Shown here: piece by piece, positions 6,033 to 11,235 of the stretch
Layout: each line of letters begins with the position of its first letter
How positions within the stretch are numbered: the first letter of the stretch is position 1
NCBI GenBank assembly: GCA_900540425.1
Contig: UQFU01000058.1
Location: 1-11,235 of the forward strand
From: an uncultured Alphaproteobacteria bacterium
GTDB taxonomy: Bacteria; Pseudomonadota; Alphaproteobacteria; RF32; CAG-239
Length of the DNA: 11,235 nt
Direction: 5' to 3'
Made by a program: the position numbers and the translations under genes
The notes under the pieces: model-generated
Told to the model about the DNA's origin: nothing
What the model saw: the letters and a program-made list of their open reading frames with translations, nothing else
Database searches by the model: none

Positions 6033-6869
6033 TTACAGGTTTCGGTAGGGGTGAGCCGGATAAGTGCCGAGGATTTTGACCGCATCGGCAAAAAAGTTCA
6101 GCTCGTCAAAGGCGTTTTGATAGGATTTTTCCGCCGGGTGGGCTTCAATTTCCACATAAAACTGCGCGGAGACGAATTTGCCGCCGACGAGGTAACTTTC
6201 AAGTTTGGTAATATTGATGCCGTTGGTTGCAAAACCTCCAAGGGCTTTGTAAAGGGCAGCGGGAATGCTTTTGACATGAAAAATGAACGAAGTGATGAAT
6301 TTTTTGCCGTCATTTTCGGGAATCTGGTTGTTGGTTGACATTATCAGAAACCGTGTCGTGTTGTTGGAAGCATTTTCAATGTTGGGGCGTAAAATTTCCA
6401 GTCCGTAGATTTCTGCCGCCAGTTTTGAGGCTATGGCAGCCTGGGTCTTGTCATTATTGCGGAGAATGTCTTCGCAGGATTTGGCGGTGTCGATCCGGGC
6501 GATTGATTTAATATTGTGGCGTTTTAAAAATTCGGAGCATTGGGCGAGGGCCTGAGGATGTGAAGACGCCGAAACGATTTCAGGAAGTTTGCTGCCCGGA
6601 AGCCCCAGCAGTTGATGTTCAATACGCAAAAAATATTCGCCGTTGATATAAAGACCGGCATCGGGGAGCAGAAAATGGACGTCGGCAACGCGTCCGGCGT
6701 TGGAATTTTCGACCGGTATCATGGCCAGATCGGCCTGGTTTTTTTGGACCAGGTCCATGGCGATTTCAAAGGTGTCGCAGGAAATGTAGTCCTGTCCGGG
6801 AAAGACGTTGCGGCAGGCAATATGCGAATAGGCGCCGGGGACGCCCTGGTAGGCAATTTTGGTTTTCAT
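6033..6869 (-). CDS. pheA: Prephenate dehydratase with C-terminal ACT domain
   Basis: Converts prephenate to phenylpyruvate in phenylalanine synthesis, in the cytoplasm. The 278-residue protein is the monofunctional type without a chorismate mutase domain. It starts KIAYQGVPGAYSH, followed by IPVENSNAGRV (51-61) and SHPQALAQC (103-111). The catalytic T172-R173-F174 motif lies in NNTTRFLIM. The ACT domain (about 193-270) has IPAALYKALGGFATNG and LESYLVGG, the alphaproteobacterial forms of the GALV and ESRP Phe-binding motifs, so feedback inhibition by Phe is likely. The start is ATG 6869: GAGG lies 9 bases upstream, and the frame's earlier ATG (6920) lies upstream of the likely transcription start within the promoter. 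Confidence 0.95.
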   Translation of the reverse strand: MKTKIAYQGVPGAYSHIACRNVFPGQDYISCDTFEIAMDLVQKNQADLAMIPVENSNAGRVADVHFLLPDAGLYINGEYFLRIEHQLLGLPGSKLPEIVSASSHPQALAQCSEFLKRHNIKSIARIDTAKSCEDILRNNDKTQAAIASKLAAEIYGLEILRPNIENASNNTTRFLIMSTNNQIPENDGKKFITSFIFHVKSIPAALYKALGGFATNGINITKLESYLVGGKFVSAQFYVEIEAHPAEKSYQNAFDELNFFADAVKILGTYPAHPYRNL

Positions 6870-6899
6870 CTCGTTTTTCCTCAAAATTTTGTTGGCACC

Positions 6900-6928
6900 A
6901 CTATAAAAAGATTTCGCCATCCTGGCAA
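6900..6928 (-). promoter_or_regulatory. Promoter of pheA
   Basis: On the minus strand TTGCCA (6928-6923) and TATAGT (6905-6900) are separated by 17 bases. The expected start is near 6893, about 24 bases upstream of the pheA ATG at 6869. This supports the shorter PheA start. Confidence 0.7.
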
Positions 6929-7173
6929 TAATTATCTTGGGTTTTAGAATCGAAATTTTGTGTTCAAAAAAAAGGGGAAGTTATCAGCAAATTACGACTT
7001 TTGGGGTATTGAAATTTGCAGTTGATGATAATTTGACAAGGGTTTTAATTTTTTTTTGACTTTTTTAAGGTTGATATTGCTTTTGTAGTTGAAAAATTAA
7101 TTTTTATTGCTTAAGTTAGAGCTGTATTAGTTGTTTAGCAATTAAAAAAATAAACCCATATGGAGATAATGAA
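6929..7173. other. A/T-rich intergenic region between pheA and pal
   Basis: Divergent spacer of about 245 bases with long T tracts (for example 7048-7057) and no gene. TTGACA occurs at 7033-7038 but no -10 hexamer follows at a suitable distance, so I cannot place the pal promoter. ATTGCTTAA (7106-7114) and TTTAGCAAT (7134-7142) form a 9-base inverted repeat with one mismatch in what is probably the pal leader. GGAG (7162-7165) is the pal ribosome-binding site, 8 bases before its ATG. Confidence 0.5.
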
Positions 7174-7638
7174 ATGAAAAAACTTTTAAGTTTATTTTGT
7201 GCAATCGCTTTCTTGTCTGGTTGTTCTTCTTTCGGTACTGACGGCGGCCTGTTCGGCGGCAGTGAATGCGAATCCAGAGAAGCCAGAGATTTTATGAAAA
7301 ATGCCGAAGAAAATGTTTTCTTTGCGTTTGACAGCTCTGCTTTGTCTTTGGATGCTACCGAAGTTGTTGAAACCCAGGTTAAATGGCTGAAAAAACATGA
7401 CAATGTAAATGTTGTTGTTCAAGGCTACTGCGACGAAAGAGGTACCAGAGAATACAACTTGGCATTGGGTGAACGCCGTGCCAACGCCGTAAAACAGTAT
7501 ATGGTTTCTCAAGGCATTGATGCCAACAGAATCTCTATCATTTCTTATGGTAAAGAAAAACCGTTCGTTTTGGGCAACAACGAAGAAGCTTGGGCTCAGA
7601 ACCGTCGTGCTGTAACTGTTATCAGCAGCGTTAAATAA
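7174..7638 (+). CDS. pal: Peptidoglycan-associated lipoprotein Pal
   Basis: Pal is an outer-membrane lipoprotein that binds peptidoglycan and works with TolB in outer-membrane constriction at division. The 154-residue precursor has a lipoprotein signal ending in the lipobox L-S-G-C with C17 as the lipidated residue. A short Gly-rich linker leads to an OmpA-like domain (about 48-150). Diaminopimelate-binding residues are expected at D87 (in GYCDERGT) and R102 (in ALGERRANAV), 15 apart as in OmpA. The usual His of GHCDERGT is Tyr here. The C-terminal NRRAVTVI segment is typical. Unlike many proteobacteria, no tolB lies directly upstream; pheA does, on the other strand. A terminator follows. Confidence 0.96.
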   Translation: MKKLLSLFCAIAFLSGCSSFGTDGGLFGGSECESREARDFMKNAEENVFFAFDSSALSLDATEVVETQVKWLKKHDNVNVVVQGYCDERGTREYNLALGERRANAVKQYMVSQGIDANRISIISYGKEKPFVLGNNEEAWAQNRRAVTVISSVK

Positions 7639-7663
7639 TTACAGGCGTAATTGATTTGACCAA

Positions 7664-7691
7664 GGCGCTCCGCTTGCGGGGCGCTTTTTTT
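7664..7691 (+). terminator. Rho-independent terminator after pal
   Basis: GCGCTCCG (7665-7672) pairs with CGGGGCGC (7677-7684), with one T-G wobble and the tetraloop CTTG, followed by seven T (7685-7691). It lies 26 bases after the pal stop. Confidence 0.85.
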
Positions 7692-7800
7692 GCTGTTTGC
7701 GGGAGACGGAGATGTCCAATCGGGCGGAAGAGGAAACTTGTGAAGAAGGGAGAAGCTGCCGGACAGAGCGGGGAGCAAGAAAAAAGGCATAAGGAGACGA

Positions 7801-7965
7801 ATGGGAAAAAAAGCAACAACCGCAGAAACGAAACCCGACAACATCAGCCGGCAGGACAAGTCCGACTGCGGGAAAGACGCACAAGAAGAAGGGCGGCAGG
7901 CAGGAAGGACGTTGGGGCCGGCGGGGCGCGTACGGGCGTGTGGGCAGCTCAAAGTTTGTGCTTGA
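7801..7965 (+). CDS. Possible small ORF, 54 residues, doubtful
   Basis: ATG 7801 is preceded by AAGGAG (7791-7796), a near-ideal Shine-Dalgarno sequence 4 bases away. The frame runs 54 codons to TGA. The product begins MGKKATTAETKPDNISRQDK, is basic, has no membrane segment and resembles no family I know. Purine-rich DNA easily produces AAGGAG by chance and the codon choice is unlike the neighbours, so this may not be a gene. Confidence 0.2.
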   Translation: MGKKATTAETKPDNISRQDKSDCGKDAQEEGRQAGRTLGPAGRVRACGQLKVCA

Positions 7966-7990
7966 GATTATATAACATTTGTTTTACTAT
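7962..7990 (+). promoter_or_regulatory. Candidate promoter of cpoB-tilS
   Basis: TTGAGA (7962-7967) and TACTAT (7985-7990) are separated by 17 bases; each hexamer has four or more consensus matches. The start would be near 7997, giving a leader of about 58 bases to the cpoB ATG. It lies downstream of the pal terminator, where a new promoter is needed. Confidence 0.4.
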
Positions 7991-8054
7991 GATTTCGTTT
8001 TTAACGGCTTAAATTTATCTGAAAAAACAGCAGTCAGAAGAGGCGGAGACAACA

Positions 8055-8918
8055 ATGAACAAAAAATATTGGATGTGTGTTTTGGCGGCGGTTGCCGTCG
8101 GCGGTACAACGGTTCAGGCCCAGCAGTATAACTCGGAACCGGTGATGAATGAGATTGCGGCAATCCGTCAGGAGCTGGAAATTTTGCAGCGCCAGGTTTA
8201 CCGGGAGCAAAACGACGGGATTTCCAATCCGAGGTCAGCAGCCGATATTGCCGTTAAAATCGGCGAGTTTGACGAAAAGCTGCGCCGACTCAGTGGGCAG
8301 GTTGACGAGGCCAATTATAAAATCAGGCAGCTGGAAAACAAAATTGAGTTGATTAACAAGGATGTTGACGTCCGAATTAAGATGATTGAGGGGAAACCGG
8401 TCAGCGGCAACGGCGGAGCGGTTTCGGCCTCTGCCGCGGAAAAATTTAAAGCGCCGGTTGCCGTTGGCGCTCCCCAAGCGGTTACCGGCGACAGCATTGC
8501 CAAAGGTGACGATTTGGCTCCGGTAAAAACCAAGGCGATACAGCAGATTTATGACGAGGGGCTGGAAGCCGTCAAGATCAGCGATTATGCCGTGGCCGAG
8601 CAGCGCTTTAACGAGATTTTGAAAAAAGCACCTGACGACAAGCTGGCCGGCAATGCGCAATACTGGCTGGGAGAAGTGTTTTACGGGCAGAAAAATTATC
8701 AGAAGGCGGCGGTTGCCTTTGCCAAAGTTATTGAAAAATACAAGGATGGCCCCAAAGGTCCCGACAGCCTGTTGAAACTCGGAATGTCCATGCAGAATCT
8801 GAAGAAAAATACAGAAGCCTGCCAGGCTTTCAAAAGTATGAAGACAGAATTTCCAAAGGCAGAAAAAGCGGTTTTGGACCGGGCTGCCAACGAAATCAAA
8901 AAACTGGGCTGCAAGTAG
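8055..8918 (+). CDS. cpoB: Cell division coordinator CpoB (YbgF)
   Basis: CpoB is a periplasmic protein that links peptidoglycan synthesis to Tol-Pal-driven outer-membrane constriction. The 287-residue precursor has a signal peptide (cleavage likely after VQA at 22). A coiled coil follows (about 30-112), the trimerising part, then a Ser/Ala/Gly-rich linker (about 115-150). A TPR domain (about 160-285) carries typical repeats: YDEGLEAVKISDYAVAEQRF, AQYWLGEVFYGQKNYQKAAV and SLLKLGMSMQNLKKNTEACQ. GGAG (8045-8048) lies 6 bases before the ATG. pal is upstream in the same direction, which fits the functional link, although a terminator and a 363-base gap separate them. tilS begins 6 bases downstream. 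Confidence 0.93.
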   Translation: MNKKYWMCVLAAVAVGGTTVQAQQYNSEPVMNEIAAIRQELEILQRQVYREQNDGISNPRSAADIAVKIGEFDEKLRRLSGQVDEANYKIRQLENKIELINKDVDVRIKMIEGKPVSGNGGAVSASAAEKFKAPVAVGAPQAVTGDSIAKGDDLAPVKTKAIQQIYDEGLEAVKISDYAVAEQRFNEILKKAPDDKLAGNAQYWLGEVFYGQKNYQKAAVAFAKVIEKYKDGPKGPDSLLKLGMSMQNLKKNTEACQAFKSMKTEFPKAEKAVLDRAANEIKKLGCK

Positions 8919-8924
8919 CCGGCG

Positions 8925-10034
8925 ATGAAAAACGTGTGGCAAAGCGAGCTTGACCATTGTTGGTCGTGGCTGGCCGGAAAGCCGGAGTTGGCCGGGCCAT
9001 GGGCGGTCGGGGTGTCCGGCGGTGCGGACTCGCTGGCTTTGGTGTTTCTGCTGCAAGAGTGGGCCAAGGAAAAACAGGCTGATTTTACGGCATTGACCGT
9101 GCAACACGGTTTGCGGCCGGAAGCGGAAGCTGAGGCGCAATATGTGGCGCGGCTGATGAAGGCGCACGGAATCAAGCATCATATTTTATATTGGAAAGGC
9201 GAAAAGCCGGTCAGCGGCGTAGAAAGCGCCGCCCGAACGGCGCGCTATGAGCTGATGTATGACTGGTGCCGCCAAAACGGGGTCGGCGCTTTGCTGATTG
9301 CCCATCATAAGCGTGATCAGGCCGAGACTTTTTTGATGCGTTTGCAACGCGGCAGCGGGGTAGACGGTTTGTCGGCAATGGCGCCGGTCAGCAAATGGAA
9401 AAATCTGTATGTGGTTCGGCCGCTGTTGCAGACGGATCCGGAATGTTTGCGCGCTTATTTGGAAGGACGGAAAATTTCCTGGGTCGAAGACGCTTCCAAC
9501 GATTGTGATGATTTTTTGCGGGTTAAAATCCGTAAAATGCTTCCGGCATTGGAGGCGGATATCGGCTTGAGCCGCGAACGATTGTGTAATACGGCTTTGG
9601 AAATGGCGCGGGTGCGCGATTATCTGGAAAAGCAGACGGCCGAATTTGTGGCGGCGGAAGCCGGGGTTGCAGGAAACTGCGGCGTTAGTCTGAAACCCGA
9701 AGCATTGGGAAAACTGCATGAAGAAATCGGCCTTAGGGTTTTGAGTGCGCTTTTGAAGAAAGTCGGCGGCAAGATTTATCCGCCCTGTCTGGAAGAAGTG
9801 GAGCGTTTATGGGAAGCCGTTCGGAAACCGGATTTCAGAGGGCGGACGCTCGGTGATTGCGAGATTTTTTTGTTTCGGAAAAAAATATGGATTATCCGTG
9901 AATTGAAAAATACTGAAAAATTGCCAAGGAAAGAGTGGGAGAATTTTGTTGCTTTGCATCCGGAATATGCCAAATCGGAATTGCCGTACAAATTGCGGCG
10001 GGTACTGTATGCGGCGGCTGATTTAAAATCTTGA
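8925..10034 (+). CDS. tilS: tRNA(Ile)-lysidine synthase TilS
   Basis: TilS adds lysine to C34 of the CAU-anticodon tRNA-Ile, using ATP, so the tRNA reads AUA instead of AUG; it is normally essential. The 369-residue protein has the ATP pyrophosphatase P-loop SGGADS at 31-36, then VQHGLRPEA (59-67). The conserved AHHKRDQAETFLMRLQRGSG runs from 126 to 145, with VVRPLL (163-168) and WVEDASN (186-192). The C-terminal part is shorter and less conserved, as in other alphaproteobacterial TilS. It starts 6 bases after cpoB with no clear Shine-Dalgarno sequence, so it is probably translated by coupling. In many bacteria ftsH follows tilS; here it does not. Confidence 0.95.
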   Translation: MKNVWQSELDHCWSWLAGKPELAGPWAVGVSGGADSLALVFLLQEWAKEKQADFTALTVQHGLRPEAEAEAQYVARLMKAHGIKHHILYWKGEKPVSGVESAARTARYELMYDWCRQNGVGALLIAHHKRDQAETFLMRLQRGSGVDGLSAMAPVSKWKNLYVVRPLLQTDPECLRAYLEGRKISWVEDASNDCDDFLRVKIRKMLPALEADIGLSRERLCNTALEMARVRDYLEKQTAEFVAAEAGVAGNCGVSLKPEALGKLHEEIGLRVLSALLKKVGGKIYPPCLEEVERLWEAVRKPDFRGRTLGDCEIFLFRKKIWIIRELKNTEKLPRKEWENFVALHPEYAKSELPYKLRRVLYAAADLKS

Positions 10035-10059
10035 CAGCAAAAGTTGTTTTCGGTAGCTT
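10031..10059 (+). promoter_or_regulatory. Weak promoter candidate for the right-hand DGR-like gene
   Basis: A perfect TTGACA (10031-10036) overlaps the tilS stop. Seventeen bases later TAGCTT (10054-10059) matches the -10 consensus at only three positions. No terminator separates tilS from the gene, so read-through is an alternative. Confidence 0.3.
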
Positions 10060-10101
10060 GGAAATCAAATAACAATTTTTATTTCAATTAATTTTTTAAT
10101 T

Positions 10102-10965
10102 ATGGTACGAATCGATTTTGCAACGCTTAATGCGTATTTGAGTAATCGGCAATGTCCGGTTTTTATGTATAGCGACGGAACGGTTTCTTTGGAATTGGAT
10201 CTGAAGAAAAGGCTTATTGGCTGTTGGGATAATCTGAACGATGCTTCTGCTGACTTGAAACAGAGTGTTGATATCTGTGTCCGGGTGGGAAATCAGCTGT
10301 TGGAAAGATGTTTTCCTTTTTATGTCGATACCGATTGGCGAGTGGTGACCAAAATGCCGGCAGGCGAGGTCATTGGGCGAATTTGGGATGGATTGGATTA
10401 TGTTTCGGAACCGTGTAACGGTGTGTTCCCGAAAGTCGGTTGGTATGCGTTTGCAGGCGGGAAATTTTCACCGGATCCGAATGCTTATGCGAATTGTCAA
10501 GGCGTGGTCGGCTGGGTTAATCCTAACAAACATGCTTCGCAAGGACAACGGGGATTGATTGTTACGCGGGACGAAGTCAAAGCGGTATGGTCAAATGATT
10601 ATTGCGAAACCAATGTCCGAGACGAATATGACGGGAAGTACAATACCGAGAAGCTAATTGCTTACAGTAAGAAGCACAAAATAAAATTTCCGGCAGCGGA
10701 ATGGTGCGTTCGGTACAGCAAAAACGGCGCCAGGCCGGGAGATGGTTTTATGCCGGCTCTAAAACAGCTGAAACGGATTGTCGCTAACCGGGAGATTGTT
10801 AATCCGGCTTTGCAAAAGATTGGCGGGGTTGAGCTTCACGGTTGGATTTGGTCTTCGTCCGAGGGTACCTACTACGGTACGTGGCTCGTGCGCGCTACTG
10901 ACGGCTATGTGTACCACGCCACTAAGGACGACGTCGATTACGTCAGGTGTGTTTTGGCTTTTTAG
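10102..10965 (+). CDS. DUF1566/FISUMP-like C-lectin-fold protein, candidate DGR target
   Basis: A 287-residue protein without signal peptide or membrane helix. Residues 21-41 (MYSDGTVSLELDLKKRLIGC) and 114-136 (WYAFAGG..SPDPNAY..CQGVV) look like two divergent copies of the [YF]..DG..S.......G motif of FISUMP-type proteins. Residues 112-227 match the left-edge gene (87 of 116 identical). The end is DUF1566-like: GFMPALKQLKRIV, NPALQKIGG, WIWSSSEG, then W261.V....G.V....K.....VRCVLAF. That tail has the codon pattern of a DGR variable region. No Shine-Dalgarno sequence precedes the ATG; the leader is A/T-rich. The function is likely ligand or surface binding through a C-lectin-type fold, inferred from the family. 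It lies where ftsH often follows tilS. Confidence 0.85.
   Translation: MVRIDFATLNAYLSNRQCPVFMYSDGTVSLELDLKKRLIGCWDNLNDASADLKQSVDICVRVGNQLLERCFPFYVDTDWRVVTKMPAGEVIGRIWDGLDYVSEPCNGVFPKVGWYAFAGGKFSPDPNAYANCQGVVGWVNPNKHASQGQRGLIVTRDEVKAVWSNDYCETNVRDEYDGKYNTEKLIAYSKKHKIKFPAAEWCVRYSKNGARPGDGFMPALKQLKRIVANREIVNPALQKIGGVELHGWIWSSSEGTYYGTWLVRATDGYVYHATKDDVDYVRCVLAF
10843..10962 (+). other. Candidate variable region (VR) of a diversity-generating retroelement
   Basis: Codons 248-287. In codons 255-281, 15 end in C, 7 in T, 5 in G and none in A. In the 26 codons just before (228-253) only 4 end in C. This is what replacement of adenines in a template of AAC/AAT codons would leave: NNC or NNT codons between unchanged ones. 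The unchanged residues are W261, V263, G268, V270, K275 and R282-F287, the spacing known from DUF1566-type DGR tails. The last 18 coding bases (10945-10962) contain no A, as expected of the part where mutagenic copying starts. No template copy lies in the window, so this is inferred. Confidence 0.6.
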
Positions 10966-10972
10966 GTAAAAC

Positions 10973-11007
10973 TATAAAAAACTCTCTGTGAATACGGAGA
11001 GTTTTTT
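10973..11007 (+). terminator. Hairpin after the DGR-like gene (terminator and/or DGR cruciform)
   Basis: AAAAAACTCTCTGT (10976-10989) pairs with ACGGAGAGTTTTTT (10994-11007), with one T-G pair and the loop GAAT. It begins 10 bases after the stop. The T-run makes it a good rho-independent terminator in both directions. A hairpin with a short stem and 4-base loop just after the variable region is also a known aid to DGR retrohoming. Confidence 0.75.
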
Positions 11008-11209
11008 GGTCTTAATGCTTTAGAGATTCTTTTTGTTGTTATTCCGGTTATCAAGCCGCCATCCGGATAAAATGTAGACGAAGATCTTTTGGAGGATAAT
11101 ACGACGGAAAAGGGATGCTGCCGGTCATGAGAAAATATTTGACAGTAATTACCACTTATGGTAAAAACTTTTATATGAGAAATTATTAATAAATTAAAAA
11201 CATATAGAT
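11008..11209. other. Intergenic stretch with promoter-like block and palindrome
   Basis: About 200 bases without a recognised gene. TTGACA (11139-11144) is followed after 17 bases by TAAAAA (11162-11167), a fair promoter. Between them is the perfect inverted repeat TTACCA-CTTA-TGGTAA (11149-11164), placed where a repressor could block the polymerase. A strong GGAGGA (11091-11096) has no start codon at a useful distance. No match to the VR or a template repeat is visible. Confidence 0.45.
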
Positions 11210-11235
11210 ATGGAATGTAAGATAGATTTAGTTCA
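11210..11235 (+). CDS. Possible start of a further gene, cut by the window edge
   Basis: ATG 11210 opens a frame (MECKIDLV) that is still open after eight codons. Like the two DGR-like genes it has an A/T-rich leader and no Shine-Dalgarno sequence, and a promoter-like block ends about 43 bases upstream. Eight codons are too few to name it. Confidence 0.25.

Larger units (their letters stand above)
7692..8054. other. Purine-rich gap between pal and cpoB with no convincing gene
   Basis: From about 7700 to 7900 the plus strand is strikingly rich in G and A, with little T. Frames crossing it are low in complexity (Arg, Lys, Gly rich) and resemble no family I know. The last 90 bases (from about 7960) turn A/T-rich and hold a promoter candidate for cpoB. 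I see no recognisable RNA gene motif. The stretch could be an untranslated RNA, a gene remnant or spacer. Confidence 0.5.

Noticed and set aside
6870..6920. N-terminal extension of PheA to ATG 6920
   Set aside because: Upstream of the likely transcription start within the promoter; the ATG at 6869 has a well-placed GAGG and gives the usual PheA start.
7033..7061. TTGACA at 7033 and TTGACT at 7056 as the pal promoter
   Set aside because: No -10-like hexamer at 16-18 bases from either one.
7656..8012. 118-codon plus-strand frame after pal
   Set aside because: Runs through the pal terminator, is low in complexity and Arg-rich, and has no ribosome-binding site.
8235..9182. 315-codon minus-strand frame opposite cpoB and tilS
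   Set aside because: Spans two real genes in antisense and shows no recognisable motif.
10966..11235. Template repeat or reverse transcriptase of the supposed DGR inside the window
   Set aside because: I looked for copies of the fixed parts of the variable region (around TGGATTTGGTCTTCG and GTGTTTTGGCTTTTT) elsewhere in the window and for a reverse transcriptase frame, and found neither.
1..11235. tRNA, rRNA, CRISPR array or insertion sequence
   Set aside because: No CCA-ending cloverleaf, regularly spaced repeats, transposase frame or rRNA segment was recognised by eye on either strand.

Overview
The window reads as the chromosome of an alphaproteobacterium. The F0 part of the ATP synthase is a separate cluster (atpI-atpB-atpE-atpF'-atpF) with a duplicated b subunit. 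Next to it are a DciA (DUF721) gene and a DsbA-like gene. Pal, CpoB and TilS follow one another, and PheA has the alphaproteobacterial type of ACT domain. The order below Alphaproteobacteria cannot be read from the sequence.

Layout from left to right. Positions 1-463 (minus) hold a gene cut by the window edge, expressed from a perfect consensus promoter. fliO-fliP (minus, 1607-562) have their own promoter and are divergent from dciA-dsbA (plus, 1727-3012). The F0 cluster (3059-5582, plus) ends at a strong, probably bidirectional terminator. It converges on a 94-residue unknown gene and pheA (minus). pal (plus, 7174-7638) has its own terminator. A 363-base purine-rich gap follows, then cpoB and tilS (8055-10034). 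A second copy of the left-edge family lies at 10102-10965 (plus), and the last 270 bases hold a hairpin, a promoter-like block and perhaps the first codons of another gene.

The core genes serve flagellar export, replication initiation, thiol chemistry, proton-driven ATP synthesis, phenylalanine synthesis, outer-membrane constriction (Pal, CpoB) and tRNA-Ile decoding.

The most unusual signal is the pair of paralogous end genes. They share a 116-residue block (87 identities by hand count), lie in opposite orientation and lack a Shine-Dalgarno sequence. The right-hand copy ends in a C-lectin-like DUF1566/FISUMP-type tail. In that tail 22 of 27 codons end in C or T and none ends in A, and invariant residues are spaced W.V....G.V....K.......VLAF. 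An A-free stretch and a hairpin with a 4-base loop follow. This is the expected signature of the variable region of a diversity-generating retroelement (DGR). No template repeat or reverse transcriptase lies in the window, so the DGR reading is an inference and needs the flanking sequence.
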